This document shows positions 16,201 to 22,986 of a stretch of 24,144 nucleotides of DNA, piece by piece. The stretch lies in assembly GCA_005888465.1 (NCBI GenBank), contig VAYJ01000054.1, positions 1-24,144 on the forward strand. The letters are read 5' to 3'. Position numbers and translations under genes: made by a program. How positions within the stretch are numbered: the first letter of the stretch is position 1; each line of letters opens with the position of its first letter. This DNA is from Actinomycetota bacterium (lineage in GTDB: Bacteria; Actinomycetota; UBA4738). Below the pieces are notes generated by a model. The model ran no database searches. It saw only the letters and a program-made list of their open reading frames with translations, and was not told where the DNA came from.

Positions 16201-16563
16201 GAGCCGGCAGGGCCGTCCGCCCAGCCGGTACTCGCTCTCGCCGGATCGGTACACGGCGCGGCTGATCTCGATCTCGGAGGCCGGGACCGGGATCAACCCC
16301 GCGGTGTTGTCGATGACCATCCGGACCTCGGCCATGCCGAGCGCCGGCCGCCCGGGGCTGCCAGCGAAGATCACGTCGGCCATCTGCCCGCCGCGCAGCG
16401 CTCGGGGGCCCTGTTCGCCCAAAACCCACGCGATCGCGTCGGCGATGTTGGACTTGCCGGACCCGTTGGGCCCGACGATCACGCTGACGCCGGGCGTGAA
16501 CTCGAGCCCGGTCCTGTCGGCGAACGATTTGAAGCCGCGAATCGAGAGCGATCGCAGGAACAC
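13204..16563 (-). CDS. smc: Chromosome segregation protein SMC
   Basis: The condensin ATPase that organises and segregates chromosomes with ScpA/ScpB. The 1119-residue protein has the N-terminal head FLRSLSIRGFKSFADRT with Walker A GPNGSGKS (31-38), SDTGIGRAMHTLIGQGHLED, and the EEAAGITKHRRRRERAERKL transition into coiled coil. Long Arg/Glu/Ala-rich coils (about 175-500 and 650-980) surround a hinge near 510-640 (PIGILADLVRCPPHLTAALR, GPFADAVVYTNGSQAIADA). The C-terminal head has signature LSGGE (1021-1025), Walker B FYLMDEVEAALDD and VTHQKRTMEMADVLYGVSM. It is slightly shorter than common Gram-positive SMC (about 1170-1190), with shorter coils. The GTG start at 16563 is fixed by the conserved N-terminus. 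A promoter could lie in the 57 nt upstream, where a TAGCAT hexamer occurs without a well-spaced -35. Confidence 0.97.
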   Translation of the reverse strand: MFLRSLSIRGFKSFADRTGLEFTPGVSVIVGPNGSGKSNIADAIAWVLGEQGPRALRGGQMADVIFAGSPGRPALGMAEVRMVIDNTAGLIPVPASEIEISRAVYRSGESEYRLGGRPCRLLDIQELLSDTGIGRAMHTLIGQGHLEDVLAARPEDRRQFVEEAAGITKHRRRRERAERKLAGLDGDLARIQDLVGEVRRQLRPLKQQAELAARHEVLAAEAERLARTLAAARLAELLGDRERDLPAWERAEEARSQARERLRSLDGTVAAADAERSSTDELAAAAGAAHLGALTRKSSAEERLRAAIRSESGARERLSAAVNASGRLFALEEELERTQRARDDVAATLSVRDGELAEGEAAFRLADQARRDAEEERRLQREDSAARRAEHETLQRALAGHEEELERLRRARREVRAMIDEASARAHVLESQIERLDTEETPLAGEHADLEARRSTLAAGISDARVREQGLHARLDVLHARREELAESPAASFAKRRGNRPIGILADLVRCPPHLTAALRGALGPFADAVVYTNGSQAIADAQADGAHGVLLAIADEAPSPEPPTGGRSPGSRLLDALSPDPRVADLVASLLHETYLVRTLAEAAGLRRSHSSAQFVTPEGAVAGWAFVRAPAGPDRRLDDLARESGALEREVAATSRLIREAKHDLAELERRAEAVREALEETDRQITAAAEELARRRGEVASATREDHLLAEREEAARAIAAALRASLISAPGQPAEPSPLPALAEPPVHLRVEVESLRREHARLAAGAERATRDIARLGEEDPIVLREAVRVAEAERAEAEDVLRAAEAGLGEAAAEAATTTAAARAAQVRHAEWNRAWREAALEVDGLREAHEDVDRARSDLERRIADAERVLIDAHGVDPAQEVAALGTQDTVRELRQQADVVQRRLGLLGKVNLLATGELGSLQERHDFLVREMEDVKAARRDLLEVIREVDRRMAELFVTAFDDVDREFRALFALLFPGGEGRLELTDPSDPLGSGIEVEARPGRKRVKRLSLLSGGERSLAALAFLFAIFKARPSPFYLMDEVEAALDDVNLHRFLDVVREFTAASQILIVTHQKRTMEMADVLYGVSMGRDGASRVIAQRLVEVAAVASR
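15771..15802. repeat. Perfect 14-bp inverted repeat inside smc
   Basis: Arms 15771-15784 and 15789-15802 are exact reverse complements with a 4-nt loop (TCTC). Each arm contains the palindromic octamer GCGATCGC. It lies in the coding region for the first coiled coil (ARSQARERLRSLDG), where Arg/Ala codons at high GC can generate such symmetry. Confidence 0.8.
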
Positions 16564-16620
16564 GGTGCGACCGATGCTAAGCGCAGATGCCGCAGTAGTC
16601 TCGCAAGCCCCTCGGGAAAT

Positions 16621-16881
16621 TCATGCTTCGATCCGGAACCCTTGCTCGCGGGTGGGCGGCTCCTCGAGGACCTCGACCGACTCGACACGGCCCCAGGTGG
16701 GCCCCTTCCGGCACCACGCGACCAGCCGATCGACCGCGTCGGCCGGGCCTTCGAAGGCCGCCTCGACCGTGCCGTCGGCGAGGTTTCGAACGAAGCCGGA
16801 CACGCCGCGCGTGGCCGCCTCGTTCCGACACGACCATCGAAAGCCGACGCCCTGGACGTCCCCGGAGACGAGCACCCGCAC
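16621..16881 (-). CDS. acyP: Acylphosphatase
   Basis: A small enzyme that hydrolyses acyl phosphates such as acetyl or carbamoyl phosphate. From GTG 16881 it is 86 residues, the normal size. The signature SGDVQGVGFRWSCRNEA contains the catalytic Arg (R15), and GFVRNLADGTVE contains the catalytic Asn (N33). The frame is open upstream into mutM, but a longer product would add a non-conserved leader overlapping mutM, so I prefer the GTG 11 nt after the mutM stop. Placement between mutM and smc is, from memory, conserved in mycobacteria and other actinobacteria. Confidence 0.92.
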   Translation of the reverse strand: MRVLVSGDVQGVGFRWSCRNEAATRGVSGFVRNLADGTVEAAFEGPADAVDRLVAWCRKGPTWGRVESVEVLEEPPTREQGFRIEA

Positions 16882-16892
16882 CCGGCGGAGGC

Positions 16893-17735
16893 TCAGCTCT
16901 GGCACTGCGGGCAGTAATAGCTGGTGCGTCCGTTCAGCTTGACCGATGCGATCGGGGTCCGGCAGCGCCGACAAGCCATGCCCAATCGCCCGTAGACCTT
17001 GAGCTCCGACTGGAACTCGCCAGGCTTGCCGAACACGTCGACGTAGGCCTCGTCCGAGAGCGTCGTGCCCCGGAAGCGGATCGCATCTTGCACGACCTCG
17101 CGCATCGCGCGGTAGAGGCGGCGCACCTCCTGCGAGGAGAGCGTGTCCGACATCCGGTCGTAGCGCAGACCCGCGGCGAAGAGCACCTCATCGGAGTAGA
17201 TGTTGCCGAGTCCCGAGACGAACTTCTGGTCCATCAGCAGGGCCTTCAGCTTCGCCCCCCGCTTCGAGAGCTCGCCGGAGAACTCCTGCCACGTGAAGGT
17301 GTCCTCGAGCGGATCGATCGCGATGTGATCGAGCTCGCTCACCTTGCCGAGATCGTCCACGGAGGTGACGAACATCTCCCCGAACGTCCTGGGGTCGATG
17401 TAGCGGAGGTCGCCGCCCTGCTGGAACTCGATCACGACGTGCGTGTGCGGCGACAGGGCTTGCCGCTTCGTCCCCCGCAGGAACTGCCCGGACATCCCGA
17501 AGTGCACGACCAGCACCTCGCCCTGATCCAGGAACAGCAGCAGGTACTTGCCCTTCCGGTCGACCTTCATGATCTTCCGTCCTGCGAGCAGGTCGGCGAA
17601 CTCCTTGCGCCTCGCGTGGCGACGGATGATGCGCATCGCGTTTCGCTGCGGGCGCACGTCCACGTCCCTGATGCGCCGGCCGACGACCTCCTTCTCGAGG
17701 TCGCGCCGGACCACCTCTACCTCGGGCAGCTCCAC
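16893..17735 (-). CDS. mutM: Formamidopyrimidine-DNA glycosylase family protein lacking Pro2
   Basis: Fpg/MutM removes 8-oxoguanine and related oxidised purines. The protein has KALLMDQKFVSGLGNIYSDE (helix-two-turn-helix), the lysine equivalent to K57 (K63 in DRKGKYLL), VVHFGMSGQFL, YIDPRTFGEM, and a C-terminal zinc finger CRRC...CPQC with the GRTSYYC arginine. AGGAGG lies 5 nt before GTG 17735, giving a 280-residue protein that begins M-E-L-P-E-V. Family members normally begin M-P-E-L-P-E-V, with the N-terminal proline as Schiff-base nucleophile; here that proline is absent. An alternative GTG at 17762 gives V-P-A-K-V-Q-E-G-W ahead of the same sequence, placing a proline at position 2 but nine residues out of register. 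It follows rnc and precedes acyP, the usual context. Confidence 0.9.
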   Translation of the reverse strand: MELPEVEVVRRDLEKEVVGRRIRDVDVRPQRNAMRIIRRHARRKEFADLLAGRKIMKVDRKGKYLLLFLDQGEVLVVHFGMSGQFLRGTKRQALSPHTHVVIEFQQGGDLRYIDPRTFGEMFVTSVDDLGKVSELDHIAIDPLEDTFTWQEFSGELSKRGAKLKALLMDQKFVSGLGNIYSDEVLFAAGLRYDRMSDTLSSQEVRRLYRAMREVVQDAIRFRGTTLSDEAYVDVFGKPGEFQSELKVYGRLGMACRRCRTPIASVKLNGRTSYYCPQCQS

Positions 17736-17740
17736 CCAAC

Positions 17741-17746
17741 CCTCCT
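17741..17746 (-). promoter_or_regulatory. Consensus Shine-Dalgarno of mutM
   Basis: AGGAGG on the minus strand, 5 nt before GTG at 17735-17733. This is the best ribosome-binding site near the gene and decides the start in favour of the form without the N-terminal proline. Confidence 0.65.
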
Positions 17747-17763
17747 GCACCTTGGCCGGCACC

Positions 17764-18409
17764 TCACTCGCCCCCCTCGCTCGCCAGACGCCCGTGCGCC
17801 TCGCGGGCGGCCCCTTGCTCCGCCTCTTTCTTCGACCGGCCCGTCCCTCGCCCCAGCTCGCGCCCTGCGAGGTAGACGGTCGCGGTGAACTCCTTCTCGT
17901 GGTCGGGCCCTCGCTCCTCGACGCGATACTCGGGAAGGCGCCCGAGGTCCTGGGCCGCGAGCTCCTGGAGCGACGTCTTGTAGTCGCGGTCGCCCTCGCC
18001 CCGGACGTAGGCCTCGATCCGCGGACGGAAGAGGCCCTCGATCACCTGGCGCGCGGCGTCGATCCCCCGGTCGAGGTACACCGCGCCGAACACCGCCTCC
18101 ATCGCGTCGGCGAGGATGCTCGCCTTGTGCCGTCCGCCCGAGAGCTCCTCGCCTCGGCCGAGGCGGACCGCCTCCCGCCGCGCGGAGCTTCGCGAGCTCG
18201 CCCTCGGAGAGGTCTGGGTACGTCCGGTAGGCGAGGTCGGTGATGATCAGGCCGAGCACCGCGTCGCCAAGGAACTCGAGGCGCTCGTTCGTCGGCTGCA
18301 CGCCCTGCTCGAAGGCGAACGACCGATGGGTGAGCGCTTCCTCCTCGATGGCGGGGTCGCCGAAGGTCAGGTCGAGGGCCCGCTCCAGGGCGCTCTGCTC
18401 GCGCGCCAC
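17764..18409 (-). pseudogene. rnc: Ribonuclease III, interrupted by a frame break and internal deletion
   Basis: RNase III cleaves double-stranded RNA, including rRNA precursors. Translation from GTG 18409 (AGGAG 10 nt upstream) gives ALTHRSFAFEQ, the signature NERLEFLGDAVLG (41-53) and YPDLSEGELAKLRA up to residue 77 (18179). The matching continuation is in another frame: VRLGRGEELSGGRHKASILA, then DAMEAVFGAVYLDRG with the second acidic motif, followed by a dsRNA-binding domain (YKTSLQELAAQDLGRLPEYR, then GRSKKEAEQGAAREAHGRL). Compared with E. coli RNase III, about 18 residues corresponding roughly to 74-91 are absent, and the remaining 646 nt is not a multiple of three. A loss of 53 or 56 nt would restore both frame and normal length. 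All catalytic acidic residues remain encoded. Either a real lesion or an assembly/sequencing error. Confidence 0.88.
18151..18173. repeat. Overlapping palindromes beside the rnc frame break
   Basis: 18151-18164 is a perfect 14-bp palindrome (GCCTCGGCCGAGGC). It overlaps a second perfect inverted repeat at 18161-18173 (AGGCGG-A-CCGCCT). Both lie within a few bases of the point where the rnc frame changes (about 18170-18181). Such GC-rich hairpins are known hot spots for deletion and for sequencing dropouts. Confidence 0.8.
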
Positions 18410-18429
18410 GGCGATCCGGCTCCTGGCCT

Positions 18430-18609
18430 CTACTGCTCGACCTCGATGGCCTGCCGGCCGGCGTAATACCCGCAGTTTGCGCACACCCGATGGGGCAGCT
18501 TCGGCTGGTGGCACTGCGGGCACTCCGCGTACGTCGGCGGCGTGGCCTTCCAGTGGGCCGCGCGCTGGCGGCTCTTGGACTTCGCAGTCTTGCGCTTCGG
18601 GGTCGGCAT
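18430..18609 (-). CDS. rpmF: 50S ribosomal protein L32 (zinc-binding form)
   Basis: A 59-residue L32. It begins MPTPKRKTAKSKSRQRAAHW and has a zinc ribbon with C30 and C33 in ECPQC and C43 and C46 in VCANCG, so this is the four-cysteine form. The ending YYAGRQAIEVEQ is typical. The ATG at 18609 follows DUF177 by 15 nt, with a GAGGAGC purine stretch upstream. DUF177-rpmF is a near-universal bacterial pair, and rnc follows after 20 nt. Confidence 0.96.
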   Translation of the reverse strand: MPTPKRKTAKSKSRQRAAHWKATPPTYAECPQCHQPKLPHRVCANCGYYAGRQAIEVEQ

Positions 18610-18624
18610 GGGTTGGAGCTCCTC

Positions 18625-19113
18625 TCAGTCGGTTCGCGCGTGCTCGAGGGCAGGGTCGGACTCCTCGGCGCACGTGCATTCGTTCCGGTTGCGATCGCCG
18701 CCGCATCGCTCGCAGAGGCCCAGGCACTCGGGCCGGCAGAGCGGAGCGAACGGCATAGCGAGCAGGACCACGTCGCGCAGGAGCGGCTCGAGATCGACCG
18801 TGCCGTCAGAGACGGGGTACGCCTCGTCCTCGTCAGTCGCCCCAGGCGCGAACAGCTCGTGGATCTCCACGGTGAACGGGCTCGCCATCGTCGTCAGGCA
18901 GCGCGCGCAGACGAGCTGCATGCTGCCCTCGAGGGTCCCGGTCGCGAACAGCCCCTCGACCAGGCTCTCGAGACGCAGGGAGCCGACGACGTCGCGGTCC
19001 TCGGGGACGCTTGCCAGCTCGGTCGCGAGGCCTCCCACACGTTCGCGCACGCGCACGTCGCGCGTAGCCCCCACGGACCCCAGCAGGTCGCGAACGTCCA
19101 GCGTGATAGCCAT
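18625..19113 (-). CDS. DUF177 (YceD-like) protein
   Basis: A 162-residue DUF177/YceD protein, the usual partner upstream of rpmF; in plants and bacteria the family is linked to 23S rRNA accumulation, but its exact role is unsettled. Visible features are the CxxC in LVCARCLTTM (C69, C72), the acidic segment ATDEDEAYPVSDGTVDLEPLL, the conserved LRDVVLLAMPFAPLC, and a cysteine-rich C-terminus (C126, C130, C134, C137, C146, C148), likely a second metal site. The start at ATG 19113 shares one base with the sepIVA stop (TGATG). The frame is open further upstream, but that part overlaps sepIVA and lacks homology. Confidence 0.93.
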   Translation of the reverse strand: MAITLDVRDLLGSVGATRDVRVRERVGGLATELASVPEDRDVVGSLRLESLVEGLFATGTLEGSMQLVCARCLTTMASPFTVEIHELFAPGATDEDEAYPVSDGTVDLEPLLRDVVLLAMPFAPLCRPECLGLCERCGGDRNRNECTCAEESDPALEHARTD

Positions 19114-19664
19114 CAGCGAACGTCCTCCCCATCGAAGAGCAGGCTCTCCTCCTGCTGCTCCTCCTCGTCGTCCGTCGAGCCGAATTCCTCCTGCGCGGGG
19201 GACACGCCGCGCAGCTTGTCCCGCCCGCGCTGCACCTGGCCGATCGACTTCTCGAGCTGCGTGCGCGTCTTCTCCAGGGCGATCTCGAACTGCGCGAGCT
19301 TCGCGTCGACGTAGTCCTCGGCTTCCAGGCGGAGCTGTCGCGACTGCTCCCGTGCCTCGGCGAGCAACCGCTCGGCTTCCTCCTTCGCCGCCCGCACAAT
19401 CTCCTGCTGACCGAGGAGCCGCGCCCGCTCGATCCCGGCGCGCTGCACGATCTGCTCGCCGTCCTTGCGCGCCTTCGCGAGGAGCTGTTCGCGATCCTTC
19501 ACGACCCATCGCGCCTGCTTGATCTCCTCCGGGAGCTCCTTGCGCGCCGCGCCGACGATCTCCAGGACCTCGTCGCGGTTGACGAGGACGCTCGAGGAGA
19601 GCGGCATCGACTTCGCCTCGTTGATGAGCTCCTCGAACTGCTGTAGCCGCGCGCCGATGTCCAT
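19113..19664 (-). CDS. SepIVA-like DivIVA-family coiled-coil protein
   Basis: A 183-residue, highly charged protein, coiled coil over about residues 55-155 (for example GEQIVQRAGIERARLLGQQE and AAKEEAERLLAEAREQSRQL), with an acidic tail STDDEEEQQEESLLF. The N-terminus contains MPLSSSVLVNRDEVLEIV, a DivIVA-like membrane-proximal segment. In mycobacteria the gene between coaD-side genes and the DUF177-rpmF-rnc block encodes SepIVA, an essential septation factor; homology here is inferred from position and architecture. It is also often annotated as an ATP synthase F0 subunit B-like protein because of its coil; no membrane helix supports that. It starts 6 nt after coaD and overlaps the DUF177 gene by one base. 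Confidence 0.82.
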   Translation of the reverse strand: MDIGARLQQFEELINEAKSMPLSSSVLVNRDEVLEIVGAARKELPEEIKQARWVVKDREQLLAKARKDGEQIVQRAGIERARLLGQQEIVRAAKEEAERLLAEAREQSRQLRLEAEDYVDAKLAQFEIALEKTRTQLEKSIGQVQRGRDKLRGVSPAQEEFGSTDDEEEQQEESLLFDGEDVR

Positions 19665-19670
19665 GGGTGC

Positions 19671-20159
19671 TCAGTCTCCGATAGCGGCGAGCCGGTCCTC
19701 GAGCCGCTCGCGCACGAAGGCGGGCACCAGGCCCGACACGTCGCCCCCGAACCGCACGACCTCCTTGATAAGCGAGGACGACAGGTAGGACCACTGAGGG
19801 CTCGTCGCGACGAAGAAGGTCTCGAGGCCGGACATCGTCCGGTTCATCTGGGCCATCTGCAGCTCGACGTCGAAGTCCGTCACGGCCCGCAGGCCCTTCA
19901 CGACAATACGCACCTCACGGCGGGCGGCGTAGTCGACGAGGAGCCCGGAGAACGAGTCGACCTCCACGTTCGCAAGGTCCGACACCGCCTCCTTCAGCAT
20001 GGCCACGCGTTCCTCGGTCGAGAACAGGGGCTCCTTGGAGGGGTTCTCGAGCACGGCCACTACCACGGCGTCGAAGCTGCCGGCGGCCCTGCTGATGATG
20101 TCGAGATGGCCGTTCGTGACGGGGTCGAAGGTGCCGGGACACACCGCGCCGAGTCCCAT
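19671..20159 (-). CDS. coaD: Phosphopantetheine adenylyltransferase
   Basis: CoaD transfers AMP from ATP to 4'-phosphopantetheine, the penultimate step of coenzyme A synthesis. The 162-residue protein starts MGLGAVCPGTFDPVTNGHLD with the nucleotidyltransferase TxxH motif at 15-18. It continues with ENPSKEPLFSTEERVAML, KGLRAVTDFDVELQMAQMNR (substrate binding) and SPQWSYLSSSLIKEV, the family's ISSxxIR-type motif. Length is normal. The ATG at 20159 lies 24 nt after rsmD; rsmD-coaD is a very common pair. Confidence 0.97.
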   Translation of the reverse strand: MGLGAVCPGTFDPVTNGHLDIISRAAGSFDAVVVAVLENPSKEPLFSTEERVAMLKEAVSDLANVEVDSFSGLLVDYAARREVRIVVKGLRAVTDFDVELQMAQMNRTMSGLETFFVATSPQWSYLSSSLIKEVVRFGGDVSGLVPAFVRERLEDRLAAIGD

Positions 20160-20183
20160 CGGATGCGCCCTCCTGGTTTCTCA

Positions 20184-20726
20184 TCAAGTATGGAACACGA
20201 GGAGCACGGCGTCGCCGTAGCTCAGCCGGCGCTCGATGGCCCAGTCTAGCGGAATTACCGGCGTGTAACTCTGAGATTCCCTGGTCAGGACCACGAATCC
20301 GCCCGCCGCCACAGCCCCCCGTCCGGCGAGCTCCGCCAGCACAGAATCGAGCAGCGGAGGCGGTGTCCGGTACGGGGGATCCAGGATGACCAGGTCGAAC
20401 TGACTCTTCTCCCCCCGCAGCGCCCGCAGGGCATCGGTGCGGCGGACGGTGGCGAGCTTCGTCACCTTCGCCCGGCGGCAATTCTCACGGATGGTGGCAA
20501 CCGCGCCGGGCGCCGGGTCTACGAACACCGCGCTCTTCGCCCCGCGCGAGAGCGCCTCGATCCCGACCGCGCCGGTCCCGGCGAACAAGTCGAGGACCCG
20601 GGCGCCCGCGATCCGCTCCCCGAGCGAGGAGAACAGCCCCTCGCGGGCGCGGTCCGACATGGGTCGCGTCCCCGACGGGACGGGCGCGAGACGAACCCCC
20701 TTGGCCGAGCCCGCAATCACGCGCAA
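20184..20726 (-). CDS. rsmD: 16S rRNA (guanine966-N2)-methyltransferase RsmD
   Basis: RsmD methylates G966 of 16S rRNA in the assembled 30S subunit. The 180-residue protein begins MRVIAGSAKGVRL, has the SDRAREGLFSSL helix, SAM-binding motif I VLDLFAGTGAVGIEALSRGA (about 44-63), and the catalytic DPPY (116-119) in DLVILDPPYRTPP. Length is normal. The start is TTG at 20726, 7 nt after the recG stop, supported by the conserved N-terminus. It is co-directional with coaD. Confidence 0.95.
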   Translation of the reverse strand: MRVIAGSAKGVRLAPVPSGTRPMSDRAREGLFSSLGERIAGARVLDLFAGTGAVGIEALSRGAKSAVFVDPAPGAVATIRENCRRAKVTKLATVRRTDALRALRGEKSQFDLVILDPPYRTPPPLLDSVLAELAGRGAVAAGGFVVLTRESQSYTPVIPLDWAIERRLSYGDAVLLVFHT

Positions 20727-20733
20727 AGCGGCC

Positions 20734-22986
20734 TCAGCCGTGGAACAGCCACTCGATGGCCTCGCCCGAGAACGCCTGGCGAAGGAGCGCGTCCAGCTCG
20801 GGGTGCGCGACCAGGTCGGGGTCGGCCTCGACGATCGCGAACGCCCGGGCCCTCGCCCGCTTCACGAGCTCGAGGTCGTCGGCGAGGTTCGCCAGCTTCA
20901 GGTCGGGAAGACCGGACTGGCGCACGTCGAACAGCGAGCCCTCGCCTCGCAGGCGCAGGTCGAGGTCGGCGAGCGCGAAGCCGTCGTTCGTTCGAGCCAT
21001 GGCGTCCAGCCGCTCCTTCGCGAGGAGATTGTCTGGCTGGCTCGCGTCGAAGAGCACGCACGACGATGCGTGCTCTCCCCGGCCGATCCGGCCGCGCAGC
21101 TGATGCAGCTGCGCGAGCCCGAAACGCTCCGCGTTCTCGACGAGCATCACGGTCGCGTTCGGCACGTCGACCCCGACCTCGACCACGGTCGTCGCGATCA
21201 GGACGTCGGCCTCGCCCTGACGGAACGCCTGCATGACCGAGTCCTTCTCGCCCGGGCGCATCCGGCCGTGCAGCAGACTGATGCGCAGCTCCGGGAAGAC
21301 CTCGCGCGCGAGCCTCGCCGCCTCCTGTTCCGCCGCCCGGACCTCCGCGCGGTTGCCCTCGTCGATCGCCGCACAGACGACGAACGCCTGGCGCCCCGAC
21401 GCCGTTTGCGCGCGAACCAGCTCGTAGGCCGCGAGGCGCTCGGCCGGGGATCGAGCGACGGTCGTCGTGATCGGCTGTCGGCCCACAGGAAGCTCGTCCA
21501 CCACCGACACGTCCAGGTCGCCGTAATACGTGAGCGCGAGCGACCGCGGGATCGGGGTGGCCGTCATGATCAACACGTCCGGCACGCTTCGTGTCGTCAC
21601 GCCCTTCTCCTTCAACGTGATCCGCTGGTGCACGCCGAAACGGTGTTGCTCGTCGACGACGGCGAAAGAGAGGTCTCGGAACCGCACGCCCTCCTGGACG
21701 AGCGCGTGGGTGCCGACCACCAGGTCGATGGTCCCGTCGGCGACCGCCGCATGGATGCGCTCGCGCGCCTTCCCGGTGACCGAACCCGTGAGCGACGCGA
21801 ACGTGATGGTTCCGGGCGCGGGTTCGCCAGGCTCCTCAGCCGCCACGGCACCGAGCAGGCTCTGCTGCCCTTCGATGCTACCGCCGGCCTCTCCGTTCGC
21901 CTGCTCCATGCCCGTGAGCTCGCGGCCGCCGATCGGCTCGAAGAGCGCCCGCACCGTCCGCAGATGCTGGCCGGCGAGCACCTCGGTGGGCGCCATGATG
22001 GTCGCCTGGTGGCCGGACTGCACCGCGATCAGGGCCCCGTAGAGCGCGACCACTGTCTTGCCCGAGCCCACCTCGCCCTGGATGAGGCGGTTCATCGGCC
22101 GTGGGCCCCCCATGTCCTCCGCGAGCTCCTTCATCGCTCGTCGCTGGGCGCCGGTCGGCTCGAAGGGCAACGCGGCAAGGAACGCGTCGGCCAGGTGGCC
22201 GTCGATGCGGTGGGCCGTTCCTGTCGCCCCTCGCTCCAGGCGTCGCTTCCGGAACGCCACCCCCAGCTCGAGCGCGAACAGCTCGTCGAACTTCATGCGA
22301 TCCGTGGCGCGCGCGAGCGCCTCCGCCGTCTCGGGGAAGTGGATGGCATGGATCGCGTCGTCCTCCGAGATGAGCCCCTCGGCCTCGACGATCTCGGCCG
22401 GCAGCGGGTCGGCGATCGGCCCGAGCCGCGCGAGCGCTCGGTGCACGAGCTCGCGGATCGTTCGTGACGTGATCCCCTCGGTCGCCGGGTGCACGGGCGT
22501 GATGCGGCCCGTGTGCACCGTCTCGGCCTCGTCGTCGCGAAGGATCTCGATCTCCTGGTTCGCCAGCTGGAGGCGACCCCGGTAGGTGCCGGCCCGGCCG
22601 GAGGCCGCGAGCTCGACCCCCTCGCGATAGCTGGTGGCGGTCCACGGCTGATTGAAGAACATGAGGTCGAGGTACCCGGTGCCGTCGGCGATCGTGACCG
22701 TGACCATCGTTTGACGGCGCCGCGTGAGCCGCTTCACGACGCGCTTCACGCGGCCGATGACGGTCACCTGCTGGCCGAGCCGGATCTCGCGGATCGCGAC
22801 CGTCGCTGACCGATCGATGTAGCGGCGCGGATAGTGGCGAAGCAGATCTCCGGCGGTCCGGATGCCGAGAGCGTCGGAGAGCACCTCCGAGGCCGGTGGG
22901 CCTTTCGTGCGTAGGCCCGCGCGGCGGGCGGCGATGCGCGCGTCGATCTCCTCGACCGGGCTCTGCAGCGTGAGCGTCGTCGTCAC
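20734..22986 (-). CDS. recG: ATP-dependent DNA helicase RecG
   Basis: RecG remodels stalled replication forks and branch-migrates Holliday junctions. The 750-residue protein has the N-terminal wedge domain (about 40-200, including DLLRHYPRRYIDRS and FFNQPW), motif I GEVGSGKT (304-311), motif Ia MAPTEVLAGQH, motif II DEQH (445-448) in VVDEQHRFGVHQR, motif III TATPIPRSLALTYYGDLDVS, and the C-terminal helicase lobe with ATTVVEVGVDVPNATVM and QLHQLRGRIGRG. Between motifs Ia and II there is an insertion of about 45 residues (about 353-398), rich in Gly, Glu and Ala. The GTG at 22986 overlaps the DAK2 gene stop (GTGA). Confidence 0.97.
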   Translation of the reverse strand: MTTTLTLQSPVEEIDARIAARRAGLRTKGPPASEVLSDALGIRTAGDLLRHYPRRYIDRSATVAIREIRLGQQVTVIGRVKRVVKRLTRRRQTMVTVTIADGTGYLDLMFFNQPWTATSYREGVELAASGRAGTYRGRLQLANQEIEILRDDEAETVHTGRITPVHPATEGITSRTIRELVHRALARLGPIADPLPAEIVEAEGLISEDDAIHAIHFPETAEALARATDRMKFDELFALELGVAFRKRRLERGATGTAHRIDGHLADAFLAALPFEPTGAQRRAMKELAEDMGGPRPMNRLIQGEVGSGKTVVALYGALIAVQSGHQATIMAPTEVLAGQHLRTVRALFEPIGGRELTGMEQANGEAGGSIEGQQSLLGAVAAEEPGEPAPGTITFASLTGSVTGKARERIHAAVADGTIDLVVGTHALVQEGVRFRDLSFAVVDEQHRFGVHQRITLKEKGVTTRSVPDVLIMTATPIPRSLALTYYGDLDVSVVDELPVGRQPITTTVARSPAERLAAYELVRAQTASGRQAFVVCAAIDEGNRAEVRAAEQEAARLAREVFPELRISLLHGRMRPGEKDSVMQAFRQGEADVLIATTVVEVGVDVPNATVMLVENAERFGLAQLHQLRGRIGRGEHASSCVLFDASQPDNLLAKERLDAMARTNDGFALADLDLRLRGEGSLFDVRQSGLPDLKLANLADDLELVKRARARAFAIVEADPDLVAHPELDALLRQAFSGEAIEWLFHG

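Noticed and set aside
16564..16620. TAGCAT as -10 of an smc promoter
   Set aside because: The only -35-like hexamer (TTGCGA) is 21 nt upstream, too far; not enough to call a promoter.
20437..22467. Long plus-strand open frame (676 codons) opposite recG and rsmD
   Set aside because: It is antisense to clearly conserved recG/rsmD, is very rich in Arg/His/Asp/Glu repeats typical of the reverse frame of high-GC genes, and shows no domain.
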